A DNA stretch of 64,000 nt from Bacteroidaceae bacterium (GTDB lineage Bacteria > Bacteroidota > Bacteroidia > Bacteroidales > Bacteroidaceae): NCBI GenBank assembly GCA_017547385.1, contig JAFYPU010000012.1:1-64000 (forward strand), given 5' to 3'. The notes beneath the pieces were generated by a model. The model saw only the letters and a list, made by a program, of their open reading frames with translations, did no database searches and had not been told where the DNA came from. Position 1 is the stretch's first letter. Every line of letters starts with the position of its first letter. This document shows positions 35,641 to 43,139 of the stretch, one piece after another. Made by a program: the position numbers and the translations under genes.

Positions 35641-35962
35641 ATCCGGTAAATCCGTATCATCCGTGTTCAAAAATCACCCCCACTTGTTTAATCTCGTTTA
35701 ATCAGTTGACGACAAATCATCAGCATCCGATAAATCCGTGTCATCCGTGTTCAAAAATCCATCCACTTGTTTAATCTCGTTAAATTCAGTTGACGACAAA
35801 TCATCAGCATTCGATAAATCCGTGTAATTCGTGTTCAAAAAATCATCCACTTGTTTAATCTCGTTTAATCAGTTGACGACAAATCATCTGGATCCGATAA
35901 ATCCGTGTAATTCGTGTTCAAAAAATCATCCCACTTGCTCAATCTCGTGTAATTCGCTGATA
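35641..35962. repeat. Tandem repeat of about 84 bp, nearly four copies
   Basis: Units begin with TAAATCCGT at 35647, 35731, 35815 and 35898, a period of 83-84 bp. Each contains CCGTGT...GTTCAAAAA, CACTTGTTTAATCTCGT and AGTTGACGACAAATCAT. Copies differ by a few substitutions. It is non-coding in all frames over any useful length and lies between spt and the kinase gene. Confidence 0.95.
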
Positions 35963-35963
35963 A

Positions 35964-36023
35964 ACATTCCGGACGGTGCTTCTCCCCTGGTGCAGGGGAG
36001 ATGCCCATAGGGCAGAGGGGTAG
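35964..36023. repeat. Dispersed CCCCT-pal-AGGGG element (D1)
   Basis: It contains a TCTCCCCTG...CAGGGGAG palindrome followed by ATGCCCATAGGGCAGAGGGGTA, the same layout as the cluster at 38344-38800. Confidence 0.75.
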
Positions 36024-36115
36024 AAAGCAAATCTTCTGCCCCATTCAAGGAAGCTTCGTGCACTTTGGATTTTTATTGAAGCCACGCACAACTTTCCCCC
36101 TGCCGATGCCGGAAC

Positions 36116-36180
36116 ATCTGCAGTGCTTGCAGAATTTTCCGCAAGCACTGCAGAAAATTCTGCAAGCACTGCGCATTTTC
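36116..36180. repeat. 21-bp-unit palindromic array, GCAGTGCTTGC type (A5)
   Basis: Three 21-bp units carry GCAGTGCTTGC followed by two GCAAGCACTGC words. It is nearly the same as the array at 9461-9522. Confidence 0.9.
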
Positions 36181-36313
36181 CCGAAAGCATCCCTCATTTT
36201 TCGGCAAAGTGACTGCAACGACGAAAAATGCTCATCGGATTATCCCACAGTGATGCTAAAAATGCTTAACTTCGGCACGAAAACATAAAAGAAACTTATA
36301 CATCACCGAGGAT

Positions 36314-38284
36314 ATGGAAGCACAAATAGACGGAAAACACTCCCTGCTGCCTGTGGGCACGCTGCTTTTTCACGGCACTTATCGCGTGGTGCGCCACTTG
36401 GCCTCCGGCGGTTTTGGCAATACCTACGAGGCTGTGGACACGCAGTTGGGCGATTCGGTGGCCATCAAGGAGTTCTTTCCTAAGCAGCTCTGTGGCCGCA
36501 GCAGCGAGGGTGGTACCGTAACGCTGCTGAGCACCGACTGCGGCGAGCTCTTCACGCAGCTGCGCACCAAGTTCAAGAAGGAAGCCACGCGCATCCGCAA
36601 GCTCAACCATCCGCACATCGTGCGCGTGCTGGCTTATTTCGAGGAGCAGGGCACGGCTTTCTATGCCATGGACTTCCTCCGGGGCGAAAGCCTCTCGGCA
36701 CGCATGAAGCGCACCGGCCGTCCGCTCACTGAGACTGAGGTGCGGCGTTATCTGCCCCAGGTGCTCAGTGCGCTGAAAGAGATGCACGCCAAGGAGTTGT
36801 GGCATCTCGACCTCAAGCCCGGCAACATCATGATCAACGAGCGCGACGAAGCCGTGCTCATCGATTTCGGCGCGAGCAAGCAGTTGCGCACCGAGGAGGG
36901 CGTCTCTGTTTCCACTTCGCTTAGTTGTGCCTACACACCCGGCTATGCGCCGCTCGAGTTGGTGGATCAAAATTTGGAAAAATTCGGTCCGTGGACCGAT
37001 CTCTATTCTCTCGGTGCCACGCTTTACAATCTCCTCACCGGGGTGCGTCCGCTCTCACCCTCACATCTCATTCAGGGCGAACAACTCGCTTTTTCGCCCT
37101 CCGTTAGCACCGCTATGCAGCAGCTCATCACTTGGCTGATGCAGCCCGTAATGACCAAACGGCCGCAGAGCGTGAGCGAAGTGGAGGCATGGTTGGCAGA
37201 AGCGAGTGGGGCTGTGGCAGATACGCCTTTAAACAATGAAGAGCACTACCCTCAGCCCGAAACCATGCGTCCCGAGTCTGTCAGCACTGAATGCGTGGGT
37301 ATGCCGGATCAGGTAACGATTCCCAAGGACCGTGGCACTACCCTCCCGGGTGGTACACCGGTTGTTGAAAAAGAGGAAGCCAATGCCGGTAAGTCGGTTC
37401 CGGCTGCGCCGAAGAAATCTTCAAACCAATGGAAGTGGTTGTTAGGTATTGCTGTGGCAATTGCTGTGATAACAGGAGTTACGGTGAATAGATGCACCGC
37501 CGGTGGAGGAAGTTCTGCAGAGAATACAGAGGGAGATTCTTTGGCAACAGATAGTGTTGTTGCAACAATTGTTGTTCCGGATAATTGTCCTGAAGTAATA
37601 AAGAAACTTGCAGAAAATATGGTCCGCGTGGAAGGCGGCACATTCACCATGGGTGCCACGGCTGAGCAGGGTAGCGATGCTGACAACGACGAGAAGCCCG
37701 CTCACCAAGTAACGCTGAGCACTTACTACATTGGTAAGTATGAAGTTACGCAGGCGGAATGGCAAGCCGTGATGGGCACGAACCCTTCTGAGTTCAAGGG
37801 CGACAATCTGCCCGTTGAGCGAGTGAATTGGGACGATTGCCAGGAGTTTATCCGCAAGCTGAACGAACTGACGGGCAAGCAGTTCAGGCTGCCCACGGAG
37901 GCGGAGTGGGAATATGCCGCCCGTGGCGGGAATAAATCAAACAGAACAAAGTATGCCGGCGGCAGCGACATCGACAATGTGGCGTGGTATGGCGAAGACA
38001 GCAACAGCCCCACGCACTCTGTGGGACAGAAGCGTGCCAACGAATTGGGCCTTTACGATATGACGGGCAACGTGTGGGAATGGTGTCAGGATTGGTTTGG
38101 TTATTACAGCAGTGCTTCTCAGACGAATCCGCGAGGCCCTGCCACCGGCGACTGTTGTGTGTTGCGTGGGGGCAGTTGGTGCATGGATGCGCGGTGCTGC
38201 CGCCTCTCGTTCCGTAGCTACGGCGACCCCGGCCTCGGGGGCGACCACTGCGGGCTGCGCCTCGCCCTCCTCAGTTTACAATGA
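36314..38284 (+). CDS. Ser/Thr protein kinase, transmembrane, with C-terminal FGE/lectin-like domain; candidate DGR target
   Basis: The 656-residue protein combines a cytoplasmic Hanks-type kinase (about 20-295), a membrane helix (about 374-391, WKWLLGIAVAIAVITGV) and an exported FGE-fold domain (about 436-656). Kinase landmarks are the glycine loop ASGGFGNTYEA, Lys52, Asp166 and Asn171 in HLDLKPGN, and DFG at 184-186. The usual HRD Arg is Leu (a non-RD kinase). The outer domain is about 70% identical to that of the gene at 219-1079 except in its last ~30 residues, which look hypervariable. By analogy with other transmembrane kinases, the outer domain would sense a ligand and control the kinase; that is inferred. 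Confidence 0.88.
   Translation: MEAQIDGKHSLLPVGTLLFHGTYRVVRHLASGGFGNTYEAVDTQLGDSVAIKEFFPKQLCGRSSEGGTVTLLSTDCGELFTQLRTKFKKEATRIRKLNHPHIVRVLAYFEEQGTAFYAMDFLRGESLSARMKRTGRPLTETEVRRYLPQVLSALKEMHAKELWHLDLKPGNIMINERDEAVLIDFGASKQLRTEEGVSVSTSLSCAYTPGYAPLELVDQNLEKFGPWTDLYSLGATLYNLLTGVRPLSPSHLIQGEQLAFSPSVSTAMQQLITWLMQPVMTKRPQSVSEVEAWLAEASGAVADTPLNNEEHYPQPETMRPESVSTECVGMPDQVTIPKDRGTTLPGGTPVVEKEEANAGKSVPAAPKKSSNQWKWLLGIAVAIAVITGVTVNRCTAGGGSSAENTEGDSLATDSVVATIVVPDNCPEVIKKLAENMVRVEGGTFTMGATAEQGSDADNDEKPAHQVTLSTYYIGKYEVTQAEWQAVMGTNPSEFKGDNLPVERVNWDDCQEFIRKLNELTGKQFRLPTEAEWEYAARGGNKSNRTKYAGGSDIDNVAWYGEDSNSPTHSVGQKRANELGLYDMTGNVWEWCQDWFGYYSSASQTNPRGPATGDCCVLRGGSWCMDARCCRLSFRSYGDPGLGGDHCGLRLALLSLQ
38165..38266 (+). 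other. Putative hypervariable (VR-like) segment
   Basis: The 34 codons from RGGSW to GLRLA align to 972-1073. Eleven of the variable positions are NNC codons (TGC, TTC, AGC, TAC, GGC, GAC, CAC), as produced when AAC template codons are randomised at both adenines. The conserved end GGGCTGCGCCTCGCC is identical in both genes, like an initiation-of-homing site. Confidence 0.55.
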
Positions 38285-38290
38285 AGACCT

Positions 38291-38336
38291 TCTAAGGAGA
38301 AAAAGGCGAACGAAGAACGCCCGAAAGCACTCGGCC
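38291..38336 (+). other. Conserved 3' flank shared with the first FGE-domain gene
   Basis: It begins 6 bp after the stop codon and matches 1095-1142 with one mismatch over the last 37 bp. It contains the same GGCG-(9 nt)-CGCC mini-hairpin. Confidence 0.55.
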
Positions 38337-38343
38337 GGCCGAC

Positions 38344-38800
38344 CCTCCGAATGGTGCTTCGCCCCTAAAGTAGGGGAGATGCCCGTAGGGCAGAGGGGTA
38401 TGAAAAAATCATTTGCAGAAGTATCGTTTCCCGTTTGTTCATACCCCTCACCCGTTCCGGAAGCTCCCCTACTTTAGGGGAGCAGTAGCCGTCCGGCTGC
38501 TTGTTGCCCTGCGGTGCGTTTCCCGTGTTCGGACATTCCGGATGGCACTTCGCCCCTAAGGTAGGGGAGATGCCCATAGGGCAGAGGGGTATGAAAAAGT
38601 GTATTATATTCTTAGTCAACGTATTCCGTTTGTTTATACCTCCTCCGCTTCGCTCGTCCTCCTACCTTAGGAGGACAGCCCCATCCGGTCTGCCTGCATC
38701 CTTCTTGCTGTATTCAGCGTTCGGACAAGCCGGATGGGGCTGCTCCCCTAAGGTAGGGGAGCTCCCGGAACGGGTGAGGGGTATGAATAACGCTTATGTC
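38344..38800. repeat. Cluster of five dispersed CCCCTAAGGTAGGGG elements in alternating orientation
   Basis: Five copies lie at about 38346-38405, 38437-38500, 38536-38600, 38634-38690 and 38725-38790. Each has a palindromic core such as CCCCTAAGGTAGGGG between a CCGGATGG-like end and GGGTATGAA. Orientations alternate forward, reverse, forward, reverse, forward. Together with the DGR-like flank they fill the 589-bp gap after the kinase gene; I see no gene there. Confidence 0.85.
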
Positions 38801-38873
38801 CGTTTCAAAAAAGGGACATAGGAATAGAAAAAAGCGCAGAGGGAGTTTTCTTGAAAACGATGTGAAAACTTTC

Positions 38874-39899
38874 TTACTTGATGCCTCGCTCATTGAGTGC
38901 CTGCACGTATTTCCGTGCGTTGGCCTTGTGTTCTTCGTAAGTGGCGGCAAAATTGTGCGTGCCGCTGAAGTCTTCTTTCGCACACATATATATATAATTG
39001 TGTTCCGTGTGGTTGAGCACGGCATCAATGCTGGCGATGGACGGCAGGCAGATGGGGCCGGGAGGCAAGCCGGCGTAGACGTAGGTGTTGTAAGGGCTGT
39101 CGCAGGTGAGGTGCTTGTTCAGAATGCGGCGCAGACCGAAATCCTGTAGCGCAAACTTCACCGTGGGGTCGGCCTGCAGTTTCATGCCTTTGCGCAGCCG
39201 GTTGAGATACAGCCCTGCGATGTCGGGTTTCTCCTGATTGTTGGCCGTTTCTTTTTCCACGATGGAGGCCAACGTGATGACCTCTTCTTGTGTCAGTCCG
39301 ACCTTCTCAGCTTTGTTCTTGCGTGCCGTGGTCCAGAACTTCTCGCTTTCGCGCTTCATGCGTTGTGCCAGTTCGTTGGGCGTGATGTCCCAGTACACTT
39401 CGTAGGTGTTGGGAATAAAAAGGCAGGGCAGGGTGGCCGTGTCGCAGCCGTGCTTCTCACAAAATGCGGGGTCGGTGAAGGCTTCTGCCAATGTGGCGGA
39501 ATCGGCCTCTAAGTGCTTGGAGAGACGTTTGGCCAAGTGTTTCATGGTGTGAACCGTTGGAATGGTAAGCCTGACGGGCGATTGGCGACCGTGCAGCAGC
39601 CGTCGCATGAGCGCAAAAGTGCTGATGCTCGGTTCCACCTCGTATCGGCCGGTGTGCAGATGCTCTTCATAGTGGTCGACATGCGCCAACAAGTGCAGTG
39701 CCATCATGGAGTGTGAATGGCCATACTGCTTCAATTTGTGAAAAACCGAGTCAGCCGTGTCGTTTCGGTCGATGAAAAGCACTTCAGTGCTGTCGGTGCG
39801 AGAGAAAGGAAGGAAGAAGAAACTCAAGAATAGCAATAGAGAACAGCCGATGGCGATGGCGATGATGGCTGCAATGCGCTTGGAAATATGTAGCTTCAT
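38874..39899 (-). CDS. mltG: Endolytic murein transglycosylase MltG (YceG-like)
   Basis: The 341-residue inner-membrane protein has one N-terminal membrane helix (about 9-32) and a YceG-like domain. The catalytic Glu lies in TLASIVEKETANNQEKPDIAGLYLNRL. TYVYAGLPPGPICLPSIASIDAVLNH and the FAATYEEH tail are diagnostic. It cuts nascent glycan strands and so sets their length. It is divergent from the acyl-CoA synthetase gene, sharing a symmetric promoter region. Confidence 0.93.
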   Translation of the reverse strand: MKLHISKRIAAIIAIAIGCSLLLFLSFFFLPFSRTDSTEVLFIDRNDTADSVFHKLKQYGHSHSMMALHLLAHVDHYEEHLHTGRYEVEPSISTFALMRRLLHGRQSPVRLTIPTVHTMKHLAKRLSKHLEADSATLAEAFTDPAFCEKHGCDTATLPCLFIPNTYEVYWDITPNELAQRMKRESEKFWTTARKNKAEKVGLTQEEVITLASIVEKETANNQEKPDIAGLYLNRLRKGMKLQADPTVKFALQDFGLRRILNKHLTCDSPYNTYVYAGLPPGPICLPSIASIDAVLNHTEHNYIYMCAKEDFSGTHNFAATYEEHKANARKYVQALNERGIK

Positions 39900-39962
39900 A
39901 CGTGATTTTTGTGGGTTGTGAGCACAAAAATACGCTTTTTGTGCAAGGATAATGATAATTTA

Positions 39963-40010
39963 TTGCACAAAAGTACTTGTTGTATGCATAAAAGTACTAC
40001 TTTTGCACAA
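39963..40010. promoter_or_regulatory. Symmetric divergent promoters within a 13-bp inverted repeat
   Basis: The arms TTGCACAAAAGTA (39963-39975) and TACTTTTGCACAA (39998-40010) are perfect complements. Each contains a TACTTTTG -7 box, pointing to mltG on the minus strand and fadD on the plus strand. An additional minus -7 box (TATTTTTG) lies at 39925-39932. The symmetry could also be a repressor site. Confidence 0.55.
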
Positions 40011-40070
40011 GTTAATAAATAATGTGCCAAAAAAGCTTCTGCATACGGCATAAAAAGACATACAATAGTT

Positions 40071-41744
40071 ATGGAATACAATTATTCTGATTTTATCGGT
40101 CAAATTCAGGAAACACTTACAACCAACTGGGATTTGGATGCCCTTACTGACTATGAAGGTACTACCTTGCAGTATAAGGATGTTGCGCGTAAGATTGAGA
40201 AACTTCACATCCTCTTTGAAAACGCTGGCGTAAAGGAAGGCGACAAAATCGCTCTTTGCGGACGCAACAGTGCCAATTGGTCTGTGGCTTTCTTGGCAAC
40301 ATTGAGTTATGGCGCAGTGGCTGTGCCCATTCTTCATGAGTTCAAGGCTACTCAAGTGCACGACATTGTGAACCATTCGGAAGCACGTCTGCTTTTCGTG
40401 GGAGACTTGGTTTGGCCTACACTTGATGCTGAAGCAATGCCCGCTCTCGAAGGTATCATTTACATTCCTGACTATTCGCTCAAAGTGAGTCGTACAGAAC
40501 AACTCACACAAGCACGTGAGCACCTCAACGAATACTTTGGTCGCAAATACCCGAAGTATTTCCGCAAAGAGCACGTGCAATATCGTTCGGCCGGAAGCGA
40601 GGAGTTGGCACTTATCAACTATACTTCAGGAACTACCAGCAACTCCAAGGGTGTGCTCATCCCTTACCGTGCTCTGTGGTCTAACGTGGAATTTGGCCGC
40701 GAGGCGTTGGGAGATAAGCTCAAGCGTGGTGACCACGTCATCTCCATGCTCCCGTTGGCACACATGTATGGCATGGCTTTCGAGTTTTTGTTTGAGTTCT
40801 TGCTTGGATGCCACATTTTCTATCTCACACGCGTTCCGTCGCCCAAAATAATCTTCAAGGCATTCTCCGAAATCCGTCCGCACATTGTTATCTCCGTGCC
40901 TCTGATTATCGAAAAGATTATTCGCAAATCTGTATTGCCCAAATTGCAAACTCCCAGCATGAAGGTGTTGCTCAAACTCCCCTTCATCAATACGAAAATC
41001 CGTGAGAAGGTGCGTGAGCAAATGGTGGCAGCCTTTGGCGGTCGCTTCTACGAAATCATCGTGGGCGGTGCTGCATTCAATAGCGAGATTGAAGAATTCT
41101 TGTATAAGATTGGCTTTAATTTCACCGTGGGTTACGGAGCCACAGAATGTGCCCCCATCATCAGTTATGCCGACTGGAAAGAATTCCGTCCAGGTTCCTG
41201 CGGTAAGGCTGCACCGCGTATGGAAGTGAAAATCAATTCTTCAGATCCTCACAACGTAGTGGGAGAAATCCTGACTCGCGGTGCCAATGTGATGTTGGGC
41301 TATTTCAAAAATCCTGAAGCTACAGCTGCCGTTTTGGATAAGGACGGATGGTATCACACCGGCGACTTGGGAATTATCGACGAAGATGGTTATATCTATA
41401 TCAAAGGCCGTAGCAAAAACATGCTCCTCGGTGCATCAGGTCAAAACATCTATCCCGAAGAAATTGAAGACAAGCTCAATACATTGCCTTACGTCAGCGA
41501 ATGTGTCGTGATACAGAAGGGCGAAAAACTCTACGGACTTGTGTTCCCCGACTTCGATGAAGCCGAAAAGGCCGGACTTGATGAGGAAGGATTGCGTGCC
41601 GCTATGGAGCAGAACCGTAAGGACTTGAATGTTATGGTAGCCTCTTACGAACAGCTGTCGGGTATTCGCATCATGCAGGAAGAGTTTGAGAAAACTCCCA
41701 AACGCAGCATCAAGCGCTTCCTCTACGAAAATGCAGAAGTGTAA
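40071..41744 (+). CDS. Long-chain acyl-CoA synthetase (AMP-binding)
   Basis: The 557-residue adenylate-forming enzyme activates fatty acids to acyl-CoA. The AMP-binding motif is YTSGTTSNSKGVLIP. Others are VGYGATECAPIIS, GWYHTGDLG and IKGRSKNMLLGASGQNIYPEEIE near the C-terminus, where the catalytic Lys is in KTPKRSIKRFLY. Possible roles are use of exogenous fatty acids or supply of acyl-CoA to the nearby serine palmitoyltransferase; the latter is inference. lptB follows after 7 bp. Confidence 0.9.
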   Translation: MEYNYSDFIGQIQETLTTNWDLDALTDYEGTTLQYKDVARKIEKLHILFENAGVKEGDKIALCGRNSANWSVAFLATLSYGAVAVPILHEFKATQVHDIVNHSEARLLFVGDLVWPTLDAEAMPALEGIIYIPDYSLKVSRTEQLTQAREHLNEYFGRKYPKYFRKEHVQYRSAGSEELALINYTSGTTSNSKGVLIPYRALWSNVEFGREALGDKLKRGDHVISMLPLAHMYGMAFEFLFEFLLGCHIFYLTRVPSPKIIFKAFSEIRPHIVISVPLIIEKIIRKSVLPKLQTPSMKVLLKLPFINTKIREKVREQMVAAFGGRFYEIIVGGAAFNSEIEEFLYKIGFNFTVGYGATECAPIISYADWKEFRPGSCGKAAPRMEVKINSSDPHNVVGEILTRGANVMLGYFKNPEATAAVLDKDGWYHTGDLGIIDEDGYIYIKGRSKNMLLGASGQNIYPEEIEDKLNTLPYVSECVVIQKGEKLYGLVFPDFDEAEKAGLDEEGLRAAMEQNRKDLNVMVASYEQLSGIRIMQEEFEKTPKRSIKRFLYENAEV

Positions 41745-41751
41745 TAGCAAT

Positions 41752-42564
41752 ATGGACGAAACACAAGGCTTGTCTGCCATGGCAGTCTCTGAGTCGATGG
41801 TGCTGCGCACCGAAGGCTTGGTGAAGAAATACGGCAAACGAACTGTGGTCAATGGCGTTTCGTTTGACGTAAAGCAGGGGGAAATTGTGGGCTTGCTCGG
41901 ACCGAATGGTGCGGGCAAGACCACATCTTTTTATATGACAACCGGATTGGTGGTGCCCAATGGAGGACGCATCTTCTTGGACGAACAGGAAATCACCGAC
42001 TATCCCGTGTATAAGCGTGCCAAGGCCGGCATCGGTTATCTCGCACAGGAGGCATCTGTGTTCCGCAAGATGAGTGTGGAAGACAACATCGCTTCTGTTC
42101 TGGAGATGACCGGCCGTTCCAAGGAATACCGTCGCGAAAAACTGGAAAGCCTCATTGCCGAATTCAACTTGCAAAAAGTGCGCAAGAATTTGGGCGACCA
42201 ACTTTCGGGCGGTGAGCGTCGACGCACCGAAATCGCTCGCTGTTTGGCTATCGATCCCAAGTTCATCATGCTCGACGAACCTTTTGCAGGCGTTGACCCC
42301 ATTGCCGTGGAAGATATTCAGTATGTGGTGTGGAAATTAAAGGATCGCAACATCGGTATCCTCATCACGGACCACAACGTGGAGGAGACACTTTGCATCA
42401 CCGACCGTGCCTATTTGTTGTTCGAGGGACGCATACTTTTCCAAGGTACACCCGAAGAATTGGCCAACAATCAGGTGGTGCGCGACAAGTACCTCACCAA
42501 TAGCTTCAAATTGAGAAAGAAAGATTTCTCCTTGATGGAGAAGCAGCGTGAAGCCACTCTCTGA
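41752..42564 (+). CDS. lptB: LPS export ABC ATPase
   Basis: The 270-residue ATPase powers the LptFG transporter that extracts lipopolysaccharide from the inner membrane. Walker A is GPNGAGKTT, the signature LSGGERRRTEIARCLA, Walker B FIMLDEPFAGVDPIAVEDI, and the switch His is in ITDHNVEETL. The start at 41752 lies 7 bp after the acyl-CoA synthetase stop; ATGs at 41779 and 41797 are also possible and give a more typical length. Confidence 0.93.
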   Translation: MDETQGLSAMAVSESMVLRTEGLVKKYGKRTVVNGVSFDVKQGEIVGLLGPNGAGKTTSFYMTTGLVVPNGGRIFLDEQEITDYPVYKRAKAGIGYLAQEASVFRKMSVEDNIASVLEMTGRSKEYRREKLESLIAEFNLQKVRKNLGDQLSGGERRRTEIARCLAIDPKFIMLDEPFAGVDPIAVEDIQYVVWKLKDRNIGILITDHNVEETLCITDRAYLLFEGRILFQGTPEELANNQVVRDKYLTNSFKLRKKDFSLMEKQREATL

Positions 42565-42714
42565 TTTCAGAAGTCGGGGAGCAAATGTGGCCGATGCTGC
42601 CGAAAATATGAAATGCCACCGACAAGCATCGCAATGCGCTTGTTGGTGGCTTTATTTATATGATAAAAAAGCAAGGACTCCGTGTATGAGTTCGTAAACA
42701 CAAAGTATAAAATC

Positions 42715-43098
42715 ATGGGAAGAAACAAGTTTTCGCAACGTGAGATTGACATCATCGGCAAATTGTTGCGCCGAAAGATGGCCGGTACGCGTTTTCAGCA
42801 AAAGATGGTTCGACACACTTTGCGCACCACTTTTGAATTCAATATCTCCGATTTTAATGTGCAGGGAAAGGCTTTTGGCCCCGACGACCTCAATGAATGC
42901 ATTCGCCGAGGCATCATCCATGTGCTCGACGATGCCACCATTGCCACCATGAAGCAACGCCACGAGGAGAAGCGTCAGCGCGAGGAGGCCTTGCAGCAAG
43001 CTGAGGCTGTTGCCAATGGCGATGTTGTGGATTGGCAGGAAGTGCAGCGGCAGTGGGATGCGTATTACGGAACGCAGACTCAGGAGGCAGAGCAGTAG
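42715..43098 (+). CDS. Conserved hypothetical protein
   Basis: The 127-residue protein begins MGRNKFSQREIDIIGKLLRRKMAG and is basic in its N-terminal half. A coiled-coil-like Glu/Gln/Arg-rich stretch (MKQRHEEKRQREEALQQAEA) follows. There is no signal peptide. I recall similar small proteins in Bacteroidales without a known role. The basic N-terminus could bind nucleic acid. It ends 41 bp before the S9 peptidase. Confidence 0.7.
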   Translation: MGRNKFSQREIDIIGKLLRRKMAGTRFQQKMVRHTLRTTFEFNISDFNVQGKAFGPDDLNECIRRGIIHVLDDATIATMKQRHEEKRQREEALQQAEAVANGDVVDWQEVQRQWDAYYGTQTQEAEQ

Positions 43099-43139
43099 AA
43101 AGGCTTTTGGAAAAACAAAAAATCAATCAAATAAAATCT

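Noticed and set aside
35641..35962. 84-bp tandem repeat considered as CRISPR or coding repeat
   Set aside because: The whole unit repeats with no unique spacer, and all frames are interrupted.
38365..38619. Short open frames across the CCCCTAAGGTAGGGG cluster
   Set aside because: They appear in several frames of every repeat copy and have no start context; they are by-products of the repeat.
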